Positions 1 through 10,301 of a stretch of DNA of 64,000 nucleotides are shown one piece after another. Source of the stretch: Candidozyma auris (lineage: Eukaryota > Ascomycota > Pichiomycetes > Serinales > Metschnikowiaceae). Every line of letters starts with the position of its first letter. The first letter of the stretch is position 1. The stretch is from the NCBI RefSeq assembly GCF_003013715.1, contig NC_072812.1, positions 2,356,001 to 2,420,000 of the forward strand, given 5' to 3'. Made by a program: the position numbers and the translations under genes. Below the pieces are notes generated by a model that was given only the letters and a program-made list of their open reading frames with translations, was not told where the DNA came from and searched no databases.

Positions 1-1145
1 ATGTCTCAGGATGTGGTGGTCCCGCAGTGTACAGTACGAGAGAAGGGATCGGGACCAAAATGGAAAGGAATCGAGATCGAGGTGGTGGTGGTGGGTGGGC
101 AGTGGAGAAGAGATGGAGAAATTTTGAAGCTTTTGTCTGGGTTCCTTTCTATGGGGTGTGAAGTGAAGGAAATGTGGGACATTTGCAACCAACTGAGCTG
201 TTCGCACTACCCTTATTGTTGCAATTGGTCTCGGTCTGAGACACGAGGTAAGGAGAAGGTATCGAGAAAGAAAACAGTAGGTATTTGGTGGTAAGGCATA
301 GCTGGCGGTATTTTGCTAAATTCACTTGTTCTGGATTTGATGAAGAAAAAGGAAAAAAAATTAAAAAAAAAAAAAATTGTATTTGGGGTGTGGCACTGGC
401 TACTGCAGCTTTTGGTCTCAGATCCGCAGTCCTTTCTTTTGCAGCCATTTCACCGTACTGAAATTGCACTGGGCATCACTATCAGGAAGGCCAGTTCAGC
501 AAAACAAAAAGCTGAGTATCTCTATTGCAGTGCATTAACCATCTTTCTCTACTTTCCCGTTGCAGCTACTGCATGAGCTACTGCTACGGTTGCTAACGCA
601 CACATCTGAGACCAAATTCACTATCACACCTCGTCACAAGGAGTTAACTTTTTTATTTTATTTTTTTCTTATTTTTGGTTTTTGTCAAGCACCAATTAAA
701 CCATGTCGAGAATTTTCCATCATGTTGAACAGAAACCAGCTCACCACAAAGGCGTACCACCACCGCACTACTCGAAGCTAATACCTGAAGGACTTCCTTT
801 TTTTATCTCCTTTTATATTTCATTTCTTATAATTTAATCCAACTTCCTCAGTCATTGTTTCTACAGATTTATCTCACCTTCACTCACCTAACGTTAGGCA
901 CTTTCGTTAGCAGTCATCAACACAACGTAAATATCCACACTGGCAGCAGTGCTACTTCGTTCTCGAGAATGGAATCAACAGTTCTAGAATGTTCATTTAT
1001 TTTCTCTTCTCATTTCAATGTAGGAGTTGGTTGGAGAAATTGCAACTAATGACATGCACGTCTCTTTACGATCTCTCACCATCCACTTCCTCCATATCGC
1101 GTTCGCATTATCACCAAAACAGTGTTCCCCAACTTCACCTCATCG
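1..1145. other. Intergenic region upstream of PSF3
   Basis: No gene is recognised here. Short open frames exist on both strands, but they are low-complexity or Cys/Trp-rich in a way typical of chance frames. The region carries A-rich and T-rich runs near 345-375 and 650-670, pyrimidine-rich stretches, and a perfect 12-bp palindrome at 887-898. It must contain the PSF3 promoter. The left edge could hold the end or promoter of a gene outside the window. Confidence 0.5.
887..898. promoter_or_regulatory. Perfect 12-bp palindrome upstream of PSF3
   Basis: CCTAACGTTAGG reads the same on both strands and lies about 250 bases before the PSF3 start. It could bind a dimeric factor; its role is unknown. 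Confidence 0.3.
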
Positions 1146-1673
1146 ATGGGCTACTACGATATAGACGATATCTTGGCAGAGAACGAGAAGGTTCCTTGTG
1201 TGTTCAACGCAACGTATCCTGGCTTGGGCTTTTTGGACGGGAGTCCCAATAGGCCGCTTGAGAAAGATACCAAGGTGGAACTACCGATGTGGTTGGCGAA
1301 ACTCTTAGCTATGAGTGAGTTACTGGCACAGTCCGACCTCAGTTTTGTTGAGATGCTCACGCCAGAGTTCATCAGCAACAAGGTGTTAAGTGCTATTCGT
1401 GCCGACCCCACGTCGGTTGACCTACATTCACTCAAAGCAAACTACTACAAGCTCGCTGAACAGTGGATCTACATATTCAATGACCGCCCTGTTGCTGAAA
1501 TTGTCATGGAGATGCTCAAACAGAGGGCATTGGAGATAGACAACTTTGCCAGTAACACAAACAAACACGTGAACAGCTCCTTCTTGCATTCGTTGGACGA
1601 GTTCGAAAAGAAACTATATAGAGTCACCGCCGAGAGCAAGAGAAGAATGAGAAACTGGTCTAACGAGACGTGA
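1146..1673 (+). CDS. PSF3: GINS complex subunit Psf3
   Basis: The product (175 aa) is Psf3, one of four subunits of the GINS complex. GINS joins Cdc45 and Mcm2-7 to form the replicative helicase at origins and forks in the nucleus. The N-terminus YYDIDDILAENEKVPCVF is the family hallmark, the small beta-rich domain that precedes the helical bundle. The middle (WLAKLLAMSELLAQSDLSF) and the length fit Psf3, which is usually about 180-200 aa. The open frame extends further upstream, but the first ATG is at 1146 and begins MGYYDIDD, as in the family. It converges on CTR9 with only 76 bases between the stop codons. Confidence 0.93.
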   Translation: MGYYDIDDILAENEKVPCVFNATYPGLGFLDGSPNRPLEKDTKVELPMWLAKLLAMSELLAQSDLSFVEMLTPEFISNKVLSAIRADPTSVDLHSLKANYYKLAEQWIYIFNDRPVAEIVMEMLKQRALEIDNFASNTNKHVNSSFLHSLDEFEKKLYRVTAESKRRMRNWSNET

Positions 1674-1749
1674 CAAAATGAAAATATCTTTATGTGTGTA
1701 TATTACAGTGCATCTTTAAAATTTACAATCTTTCCGCATCCTCTTGTAC

Positions 1750-4700
1750 TCAGAACAACCCATCATCATCTCCTTGACCTTCGCCGCCCTCGTCTTCTGA
1801 AGAGTCTTCAACAATCTCTTGTGACTTAAACTGTTTTCTTCTCTTAGCGGGAGCGCCGTCGACCTCGTCATTCTCATCGTCATCATCTGCAACAGTTCGC
1901 TTCTTCCTTTGTGTCTTCTTTGTTGAAGGCGCTTCGTCTTCCTCGTCTCCAGAAGGCAACACTGGCTCCGCAGGCTCATTGTCTTCAGAAGGTGGGGACT
2001 CGACACCGTCACTGTCATTAATAAAGTCTTTCTTCTTCTTACTTCCTTTCTTACCACTTTTCTTGCCATTGGCCTGTGCCTTCTTGCCCTTCTTCTTCTT
2101 TCCCTCAGTTTTCTCTTCCTCCAAAAATTTATCGTCATCCTCAGATTCAGCAACGAGGTTCTGCCTGGCCTCTTCGGCCCACTGTTGAGCTTGCTCTTGC
2201 AAGATTGCACGCTCTTTGGCCAACTCCTCCTCCTTTGCTTTAAGAGCAGCTAGTCTCTCCTCTTCTTCTTGTGCTCTCTTGAGTTCCTCTTCTTGTCTCA
2301 ACCTCTTCGCTTTTTCAAGCTTGCTATTCAATTGGGAAACATTTTCCTTGGTCTCCTCGAGGCAGACATTCAATCTGTTGAGCAATGTGTTCGTACCCAT
2401 GTTCGCTCTAGCCTTCAACTCAGATTTAGGGAATGGCGGATGTTTCTCATCTTCTGAGGCAAGGTGATTCAAGTCAGCGATTGCATCATTTAGGTTGCCG
2501 ATGGCTTCGTTGATATCTTCCACTGTCCTTTGTTCTGCAGGCAATTTGCTGAGGAAGTCGGCAATTTGAAATTTGACAAAAGCGACATTGAATAACAATG
2601 CACTCTTGTTCGTAGAAGATTTAGCAAGTGCCTCCTCGGAGTATTCAAGACCCTTCTTCAAGTAACTTAAGTTTTTCTCTGCAAGACCTCTTAAGTACCA
2701 AGCACGACCCAAGAATGAGAGAATCTTTGGATCAGAGCTGTTCGTGAAACGTACAAAAGCGATTTCAAAACTTTCAATTGCCTTAGAGTACTGCTTCAAC
2801 TCAACCAAGACATGTCCGAGGTTCAAGTAGACCGAAATGTCATTCAAGGAATCACGAATCTTTCTCAAAATATCGAGGCCCTTTGTCTGTTCCTTATTTT
2901 CAATGTATATTATGGCCAAACCTTGCGCAGCAAATGCATTCTTCGCATCGATTGACAACACTTTAGTGAACAAGTCGATGGCTCTGAGAAAGTATTTCTT
3001 TCTCTTGTCCTCTTCCTTCGAAGACTTGACTTCCCTAGCCATTACACAGTAAATATTGGCCAAAGAAATCAAAGCGTAGCAGTCATGCGAGTCATAGTCC
3101 ACCAACGTTTCCTTTTGATGTTGCGTGTCAGCATCTGGCTTGAGGCCAATCTTTTTGCCAAAAGTCTTGATAAACCAGCCATAGAACGATCTAACCTCCA
3201 AGTTTGAGGCATGGCTGTGTAGAAGCTCCTTTATTTCTTCTTCGAGTTCCTTCTTCGACGTCTTGTTGGTGGAGACAGCGTCTAAAAAGAGAAGCCTGAG
3301 CTTGGCCGAGAAGTAGTTTGGACACTCTTCGAGCAACTTGTTATAAATGTCAATGGCTTCGGCTTCATTCAGCAGTTCCTTGGACCTTGCCAAGTTGTAT
3401 GTGATTGGTGCTTTCAAGTCCAGTGGTAGACTGACGGCTTTTTCATCCATCGTGTCTTCTGGGATTTTGTAGTCATGAACCATATTGAGGGCGATATTGA
3501 AGTTCTCCATAGCGGCGGCCTCATTGTTCTTGATAAAGTTAAACACACCGATATTGTTGTACACCTCCAAAGGGGCATCCAGACCAATCTGTTTCCTGCT
3601 CTCAATGGCTTTATTCAAGTATGACAAGGACTGAGAAATGTCCTTGGACAGATAAAGTTGACTCAACTGCAAGTAAGCATTGACTACAACAGGCTCTTTA
3701 TTAAGATAAGCTTCATCTTGTTTCATGTTTGCAACCGCCAAACCACGGTTGCTAGACAATCTGATATATCTCTCCAACATCTGAATGGCTTGCTCATGCT
3801 TCGAACGTGATTTCAGTTGAGCATACAAAAGACCCAACGCGTAGTGAAACTCAAGACTCTTGGCGTTTGTCCGGACGATGGATTCATATGTGATGATTGC
3901 TTCCTCCGATGATCCTCGACTTAGCTGAGCCTGGCCCAAGCCTAGCTTAGCAACAAGATTCTTATCATCCAATCTAATAGCTTCGTGATAGTATTTCTGT
4001 GCCTGGGTGAAGTCATTCCTGGCATAGGCCACACGGCCGAGCCAGAAAGAGCCTTGAGAGAGTATCTTTGACGTGAAGGGTGTCAATTTCGAAGACTTTG
4101 CTGCAGCCATCTCGTCTGAGCATGAAGTTATGACTCTATTAACAATTCTTTCCACCGTGTCGTAGTCACCCTTGGAGTAGAAGTATGACGCAAGCACCAT
4201 CAAGATGACCTTGTCGTTTGGAGCTATCTGGTGAAGCTTGTATGTCTCCTGAAGGATCTCCTTATAGCTTTCAATGAACTGCTCATCCGAAAGGGAGTTT
4301 GTAAAGACATTGTCGAATTTGGCTAAAGTCAAGAGAAGTTTAGCCTTGAAGTTGTTCTGATCCATCTCAAGTGCACGAGTCCACGAATTAATAGCCATAG
4401 ACCGATCCTTGAGGAACCAGAAACACAATCCAATACCAATTCTTGGATCTGGTTTCATCAATGGGTTTAATACCAAGACCTGTTGGTAAATTTTCAACGC
4501 GTTCGTGTAGCTCTGTGTTTTGCTGAGGGTGATGTGTGCTTTACCAAGCAAAGCAACACAATTTGTGGAGTCAAGCTTAAGCAAGCGGTCAAAGATTTGC
4601 AAGGCACTTTCAACCTCGTCTTTGTGCATATGAAGAATAGCCTGAGATACGAGTACCGGAACAGAGTGGGTATCATCAACTTTGGCAAGACTTTCTTCTG

Positions 4701-5055
4701 CTTTTTGAAGATGCTGGGCTCTATCAACACTTCGTATCACAAACTCGAAGTGAGCCGATGCCAAAAGCACTAAAAGCTGGTCTCTTTCACTGCCTTTGAA
4801 GTCCCGAGAGGCACCTTTTTCAGCGATGGTGACAGCTTCCTGAAGTTTTCCATCCAGCGCATATGCTTGTGCCACGAGAACCCAGTACTTGACACCACAT
4901 GATTCTGCCTCCAAAAACGTTATAAGCTCTTGTGGATCTTCGGGCAACTCGTCGATGGTGACAATGTCGCCGCTGCCAATGACGATATCCAATGTTTTGG
5001 AGGCTTCGGCGGCTTTACCGCCCAAGTAGTAGGATGCGTCAAGAATATCGTCCAT
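1750..5055 (-). CDS. CTR9: Paf1 complex subunit Ctr9 (TPR protein)
   Basis: The product (1101 aa) is Ctr9, the TPR scaffold of the Paf1 complex. That complex travels with RNA polymerase II and is needed for H2B ubiquitination and H3K4 methylation. Tandem TPR-like helical repeats run over roughly residues 40-800 (for example WLGRVAYARNDFTQAQKYY). A charged coiled coil rich in Glu, Lys and Arg follows at about 850-930, and the tail alternates lysine blocks with acidic blocks. Length is close to the usual 1050-1150 aa. The frame is open upstream of 5055, but the first ATG is there and starts MDDILDASYYLGG. It lies on the same strand as SPC105, downstream of it by about 200 bases. Confidence 0.93.
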   Translation of the reverse strand: MDDILDASYYLGGKAAEASKTLDIVIGSGDIVTIDELPEDPQELITFLEAESCGVKYWVLVAQAYALDGKLQEAVTIAEKGASRDFKGSERDQLLVLLASAHFEFVIRSVDRAQHLQKAEESLAKVDDTHSVPVLVSQAILHMHKDEVESALQIFDRLLKLDSTNCVALLGKAHITLSKTQSYTNALKIYQQVLVLNPLMKPDPRIGIGLCFWFLKDRSMAINSWTRALEMDQNNFKAKLLLTLAKFDNVFTNSLSDEQFIESYKEILQETYKLHQIAPNDKVILMVLASYFYSKGDYDTVERIVNRVITSCSDEMAAAKSSKLTPFTSKILSQGSFWLGRVAYARNDFTQAQKYYHEAIRLDDKNLVAKLGLGQAQLSRGSSEEAIITYESIVRTNAKSLEFHYALGLLYAQLKSRSKHEQAIQMLERYIRLSSNRGLAVANMKQDEAYLNKEPVVVNAYLQLSQLYLSKDISQSLSYLNKAIESRKQIGLDAPLEVYNNIGVFNFIKNNEAAAMENFNIALNMVHDYKIPEDTMDEKAVSLPLDLKAPITYNLARSKELLNEAEAIDIYNKLLEECPNYFSAKLRLLFLDAVSTNKTSKKELEEEIKELLHSHASNLEVRSFYGWFIKTFGKKIGLKPDADTQHQKETLVDYDSHDCYALISLANIYCVMAREVKSSKEEDKRKKYFLRAIDLFTKVLSIDAKNAFAAQGLAIIYIENKEQTKGLDILRKIRDSLNDISVYLNLGHVLVELKQYSKAIESFEIAFVRFTNSSDPKILSFLGRAWYLRGLAEKNLSYLKKGLEYSEEALAKSSTNKSALLFNVAFVKFQIADFLSKLPAEQRTVEDINEAIGNLNDAIADLNHLASEDEKHPPFPKSELKARANMGTNTLLNRLNVCLEETKENVSQLNSKLEKAKRLRQEEELKRAQEEEERLAALKAKEEELAKERAILQEQAQQWAEEARQNLVAESEDDDKFLEEEKTEGKKKKGKKAQANGKKSGKKGSKKKKDFINDSDGVESPPSEDNEPAEPVLPSGDEEDEAPSTKKTQRKKRTVADDDDENDEVDGAPAKRRKQFKSQEIVEDSSEDEGGEGQGDDDGLF

Positions 5056-5259
5056 TTCAAAGAGAAGCACAAGAGAAAGGCACCTTCTTGAGTGGAGTTG
5101 GTGATACCGGGAAGCTCTTGTGTATATAGACCGAGTGTTTAATCAGTGAAAGATTCTTCATAGTAGAAGCATCTTCATGCAGGTTTGCAACAGTTAAAGG
5201 CCGATATATAGAAAGCTTCCACTATTAAATATACATTATCATAAATAGTATTAACCAAT

Positions 5260-8200
5260 TCATAATTCATAAATGGGAGTTTCTAGTTTCGCTAGAAGCC
5301 CTTTAGATAAACCTTTAAATGCTGGCACTTCCACTCCATTGGTCATCAGCCGTCTTCCTCTAGTCGCAGTCACCATGAGGTTTTCAGGGTACTTCGTCAA
5401 GTCCTCAGCATCAAGCACCAACGTGTAAATTGTCTCGGTGCCTGTCTTGAATGAATAAATAGTTGTCGACACCGTAAGGCTTTCATCGTTAACCTTCACG
5501 ATCGAGGGGTATTTCAAGGAAACTCTATATAAATCATGATCGATTTGTTTTATCTTGTTCCAAATCCGTCTGAATTCGGCGATGTTTTCTTCAGGCTTGA
5601 TCTCAGTCTTGGGCAAGTGACAGAATGCAAGGCTGGAAAGGTCTTCAAAAACTAAACCTTTTTGTGTTACAGTGGATGACTCTTGTCCATGATCCCTCCG
5701 AGAAAATCTGATGCTTGCAGGAACTCCATCCTTGAATGTGATGGTTGCCAGGATATATGGGTTGCAAGCAAACTCAACAACGTCCAGATCAACCTCACTA
5801 AGGTACTGAAGCCCGACTCTTTTCTCCAAGGCCTTGACCTCTGACTCAAGTTCTCTGATCTCTTTATCACTAAAATGTCTTCTTCTGCTTAGTCTGCTTT
5901 CCGCCTTCCGCAACTCGTCACGCTGTATTTGAATAGACAGATCGATGTTTTTGATATCCTCATTAACTCTGACCAATTCCTCTTCCTTCTTAGTGATCTC
6001 GTCTCTGTGATTAAGAAGTGTCTGATTAAGTTTCAAAAGTTGCAGTTTAATATTCTTGATTTGTGCGGAGTCGAGTTCTTTGTAAGATGCTTTGATCTCC
6101 TTGAATGATGTTATGTCCCTTCTTAGCCTTTGCAAATCCTCTTGGAATCTATTCTTCTGATCCTCTATCTCCGTGATGGCTTCTTCAAGTACCTTCTTGT
6201 CAGCCTGGAGTATCTCCAAATTGCCTTGTTGAACTTCAAGAACGTTCCGCATAAGTTGCGTACGCCATTGATACCAAACTTGCTTAGCTTGATGCCTTGT
6301 AAATTCTTTCAATCGATGAAATTCGGCTTTCAAGGATACTTGATCATAGTAAGAAGCACAATAATATTGCTTGAAAAGCATAGGATTGTCGTTGAAAGTC
6401 CGCTCACTGATCTCCTGATAGAGCGCCTTGCCTTGTTGAATTTTCTGTGAAAGCTCCTTGCAGCTCATTTCGTAAACTTCAAGCAATGGCAAATGAACGT
6501 TACATTTGTAATAATCCTCCATAGAAACATCTAGCAGGTCGTCATGAAGTGAAAATCGGTTTGCAGAGTCTGTAGCTATCTCCAAGTCATCGTAAAATTT
6601 AACACCAATATCATGAAGGAAGGTTGAGAGTTCAACAGGTTGATAATTGGGGTCATCAATGTCATCGTCAACCCCATCCACAGAGAGTGTTGACGTTTCT
6701 GCCAATGGGATGTCTAGGGTTGTTGTATAAATACTGTTTTTCAGTTGTTTTTGAGGAGGCTCATCAAGGCCTTCAGAGTTACGCTTAGCAGGTGGAGAGC
6801 TCATGTTGCTGACATCCTTGATTTCAGATCTTGGTTGTGTAAGCTCCATTGGTTGTGAATGAACGTTGTTCTCAGATGCAGCATCTTCTTGTGATGGAGC
6901 TGGCATAGCCTCGTTGATGTCTGAAAGTACTTCCTTCTCCGATTCCTTACTTTCATCCAGTTTCGAAATACTTTCAGAAACAGCCTCTGCTTCAAAAGCT
7001 TCACTCTGTCTTTTCAAATCTTCATTTGCCGGTTCATCTTGATCATCCGTGGGGTGATCGAATTTCTCATTGTCTTCAACATTGTGATGTAAGATTTTGT
7101 CGACGCTCTGAGGCTCAACAACTTCATTTTCCAGATTTGTGCTGGCTGGTGTGTTTTCGGGATTTTGCTCGGCTGTCAAACGAGAAGAAAATTCAGAATC
7201 TCTTTCTAGTTTTGAGGGGCTAGTGGCTGACCTGGCATCTTCACTTCGGGGTGATTCTAGAATCGGGGGTGTGGTATGCGTGTCATAATCAGGAGTCACA
7301 TCGTCCTTTGCTTCCTGCTCTGGCTCTTTCGTCTTTGTAGCCGTGACCTGAGCAGTGAATTCCATGCTTTCTTCTTCGTCTTCCTTGTATGGGCCCGTCG
7401 GTGCCACCAGAGCCGTGAGTTCCATGGTTTCTTCTTGGTCTTCCTTATGTGAGCCCGTTGTTGTAACCTGCTCAGTCAACTCCATTGTCTCTTCACACCG
7501 TTCTTCAGCATCCTTCAGTTGCTCATCCTGTGAAGTGGCTTTGTGTTGAACATCAGCATCAATCTCATTTCCGCTGATGTTATTGACGACGCTATATTCG
7601 ACTCCTCTCTCGTCAGTTTGATCTTCGCCCTCAAGCGTGCGGTCTGCAACTTTTGCCTTGCGGTCCACAACTTCCGCGTCATTGGTCTCCTCCTGCTGCA
7701 TTCCTCCAGTCTCTTTGTTATTGTCTTGGTTGTCATCAGTGTCCTTTGAGGTCTGACCCTCCCTCTGCTTGGTATTCTGTGTAATTGTGAACGGATGGGT
7801 GAACTCCATTGTGGCATTGTCTTCTGTATGCTTATCAAGGCTCGTCAGATGAGCATTTCCAACCGGAGGCGTCTCTGCTCCGGCAAACAGAAATGCATCG
7901 TGTCGAGACGCCTCGTTGAAAAACTTTGTAAAATCCATCGTGAGTTCCTCGTTGCCCTCGCCATCGAAATCCAAGCGCTGGCCCTGAGGAATTGATCCTT
8001 GAGCTTCCAACTTAAAGCCATTCTGCGTGGAACTATGAGATACTACAGAATAGTTGGATACGTTCTTTGTGAACTCCATAGTCAATTCCAAGTCGCCATC
8101 AGCACCCTGATCTAGGCGCTGATGCACGTGTTCATGAAGATAGTGGTGATGGTCTGTGGTGAGCGGATACGAAAGGCCGGCCTTTTGGTCTCCGTTCAAG

Positions 8201-8691
8201 GGTTCGGTGAACTCCATGTCCTGTTCCTGTCTCTGTCGTATCAGAGCCGTGAGGTCCATTGTCTTATCGTCGTCGGCACTGTGACTCGAAAAATTGTCAT
8301 TTTTCGGAAGGTCCTCGTCATCACTACTATAATTGGCAGTCGAGCTCCGCATTTGCTCCACGATGCTTGAGGCATCCTTTTCAAGCGCACTCAAACTGAT
8401 ATTGCTCGATTCGTCGTCCTCAGAAGAGCTATCCTGAAGCTCATTTTCCGACAGCACTTTATCGTTCTCACTTTCATGCAGCGGCACGAAGTCAATCTTG
8501 TGGAGCTTCACTTTGTTGGCAAAAGAAACTCTTCGATTAGATAGTCTGGATGCGGTGTCGAAGTGTCTAAGAGACATGGACGGGTTGGGCATTGTCATAT
8601 TCTCTCTATTTTTGAGAATCGACTTTGTCTGTTTCTTTTGGTAGCCCGTAGTGTTGCCATCTTCATAGAGATGGTTGGGAACCGATGTCAT
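5260..8691 (-). CDS. SPC105: Kinetochore scaffold Spc105/Spc7/KNL1
   Basis: The product (1143 aa) is the KNL1-family outer kinetochore scaffold. It recruits Bub1-Bub3 for the spindle checkpoint and PP1 for silencing. Near the N-terminus are a SILK motif (24-27) and an RVSF motif (54-57), the two PP1-docking sites of the family. About nine MELT-like repeats follow in the disordered N-terminal half (variants MDLT, MEFT, MDFT and MELT), which are Mps1 phosphorylation sites. A coiled coil occupies about residues 790-1000. The C-terminal part, with PSIVKVNDESLTVSTTIYSF, resembles the RWD region that binds the Mis12 complex. The ATG at 8691 gives the natural start. It is divergent from PEX11. Confidence 0.92.
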   Translation of the reverse strand: MTSVPNHLYEDGNTTGYQKKQTKSILKNRENMTMPNPSMSLRHFDTASRLSNRRVSFANKVKLHKIDFVPLHESENDKVLSENELQDSSSEDDESSNISLSALEKDASSIVEQMRSSTANYSSDDEDLPKNDNFSSHSADDDKTMDLTALIRQRQEQDMEFTEPLNGDQKAGLSYPLTTDHHHYLHEHVHQRLDQGADGDLELTMEFTKNVSNYSVVSHSSTQNGFKLEAQGSIPQGQRLDFDGEGNEELTMDFTKFFNEASRHDAFLFAGAETPPVGNAHLTSLDKHTEDNATMEFTHPFTITQNTKQREGQTSKDTDDNQDNNKETGGMQQEETNDAEVVDRKAKVADRTLEGEDQTDERGVEYSVVNNISGNEIDADVQHKATSQDEQLKDAEERCEETMELTEQVTTTGSHKEDQEETMELTALVAPTGPYKEDEEESMEFTAQVTATKTKEPEQEAKDDVTPDYDTHTTPPILESPRSEDARSATSPSKLERDSEFSSRLTAEQNPENTPASTNLENEVVEPQSVDKILHHNVEDNEKFDHPTDDQDEPANEDLKRQSEAFEAEAVSESISKLDESKESEKEVLSDINEAMPAPSQEDAASENNVHSQPMELTQPRSEIKDVSNMSSPPAKRNSEGLDEPPQKQLKNSIYTTTLDIPLAETSTLSVDGVDDDIDDPNYQPVELSTFLHDIGVKFYDDLEIATDSANRFSLHDDLLDVSMEDYYKCNVHLPLLEVYEMSCKELSQKIQQGKALYQEISERTFNDNPMLFKQYYCASYYDQVSLKAEFHRLKEFTRHQAKQVWYQWRTQLMRNVLEVQQGNLEILQADKKVLEEAITEIEDQKNRFQEDLQRLRRDITSFKEIKASYKELDSAQIKNIKLQLLKLNQTLLNHRDEITKKEEELVRVNEDIKNIDLSIQIQRDELRKAESRLSRRRHFSDKEIRELESEVKALEKRVGLQYLSEVDLDVVEFACNPYILATITFKDGVPASIRFSRRDHGQESSTVTQKGLVFEDLSSLAFCHLPKTEIKPEENIAEFRRIWNKIKQIDHDLYRVSLKYPSIVKVNDESLTVSTTIYSFKTGTETIYTLVLDAEDLTKYPENLMVTATRGRRLMTNGVEVPAFKGLSKGLLAKLETPIYEL

Positions 8692-10301
8692 GTTAGGGAG
8701 CTGCAGAAGAAGGTTACTGAGTGTTTGTGTTTTGATATCTACGCGAATGCGACCAGGGTAGTACAGGGAAGACAGAGAGGGTGGATAGAAAGGGAGATGG
8801 GAGTACTGAGAATCAGCAAGAAGGGAAATAGTTCAATTGAGGCAAACAGTGACGATGCTTGGGTTTCTGCTTAGTTATTTACATTGGCTAGACAGTTGTG
8901 GTGGGTTGTGTTTGGCTTTATACTATGGACAATCGGTAGAAGAAATGGCTGCGAAATGAGTATAGTTGTGGCTAAAGGAGCCTGTGGTGGCGGTGAAAAT
9001 TGCTAGAAAGAACCGAACAATGTGACTTTCGGGTAAAAGATTATGAATGTTCGCTCAAGAATATTTATTTACGTCACTTTACGTTTATCTTTTGTCGTCG
9101 TTTTTGTTTTGTTCACATTTCGTAAGTACCCGGTGGTTTTGTGGATACACTGAGAAGTTATAGTGCATACCTGATCTACTCCAAATTACTTTTAAATGAA
9201 CTTTCCTTTTATGAAAGTATATAGGGAGCTTTCGTTACTTCCCTCGAGATCTACGCAATTGCCCATCAACAAACCTTGTGTTGCGTGGGTAATTGTATAA
9301 TATTGCGCTGGCCTGTGATAAGAGCCCTCGGATAAGTTGTAGTTCAAGTTCACATTGCTAACTCTAAAAGAATATTCACATCTGCAAACACATGAGTAAT
9401 TGTCAAGTATACCGGGAATGAGAGAAGGTCACGGTACGACTATGTACTTTGGACCACCGGTGAAGCTGCTGTAATAGAGTTACATGCGGTGCCAAATTTC
9501 GCAGCCAATGGGGATTTTGACGAAGAGTAGACTCCAGACTGATACAATCTTCACGTTCGAAGATATTTTTAAGCAAGAATGGATAGATGATTATTCCACA
9601 TTGAGAATCACAATATTGTATGTGCCCCACCGAAATCTTTCTTTCCACCAATTTCCACCATGCGATTCTCTCGACACAGTATGAATAATGGCTGCATGAG
9701 ATTAACGACCCTTGCAACCAACTTATGTCTAATCTTGTTCAGCAGAAACCAACACTGGAGATTGTTCGAATTAAATATGGGCCACTCTACAGCCCCAATC
9801 CTTGCCCTGTGTCTACAATTGACAAGAAAAGAGCATTTAACTACTTATTGTTAACACTATGGTCTTCAATTTGCTCGTCTACGAAGAATGGTTGACAAAT
9901 CACCACACAATTGTCAGCATGATCGAGGTGGTGTATTCTTCTGACAGGCACTCCAGTGTATCGAAAACAGTCTAAAATCTGGGGCCCCGCGCATCCGCGG
10001 ATCCAATCATGTGTTCGCTAAGCAGGGGCCAAGGAGAAGACCGACATTTGTAAACTTAAAAGATACTGACTAGCTCATCTTCTTTTTAACCGTTAGTAGA
10101 CGTTGCAAATCAAGATTTCATCATCTCTGGTGTAAAATAGTAGCATTGTGCCCGGAACTTCCCGTCCGCTTCCGTCTACCCGTGCCCTCGGTTTGTCCAT
10201 TATCATAAGCAGGATACCCCATATTCCGTCCCAAAAGCGAGCAAAACACATTACATCCACATTTTCACCAACCAACTCTTTCGAAACACATTCATCCCAA
10301 T
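8692..10301. other. Divergent SPC105/PEX11 intergenic region
   Basis: No coding sequence is supported in these 1.6 kb; the small open frames near 9400-9850 have no protein-like character. It contains a CRE-like TTACGTCA at 9069-9076, AT-rich stretches, GGGGCCCC at 9981-9988 and the palindrome ATCCGCGGAT at 9993-10002, which lies about 300 bases before PEX11. It presumably carries both promoters. Confidence 0.5.
9993..10002. promoter_or_regulatory. CCGCGG-centred palindrome upstream of PEX11
   Basis: ATCCGCGGAT is a perfect 10-bp palindrome about 300 bases before the PEX11 start, just after a GGGGCCCC palindrome. CCG/CGG half-sites are typical of Zn2Cys6 activators, which control peroxisomal genes in yeasts. 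Function is inferred only. Confidence 0.3.

Noticed and set aside
1..294. 97-codon frame at the left edge
   Set aside because: Odd composition (Cys, Trp, Val runs), no motif; cannot be told from chance.
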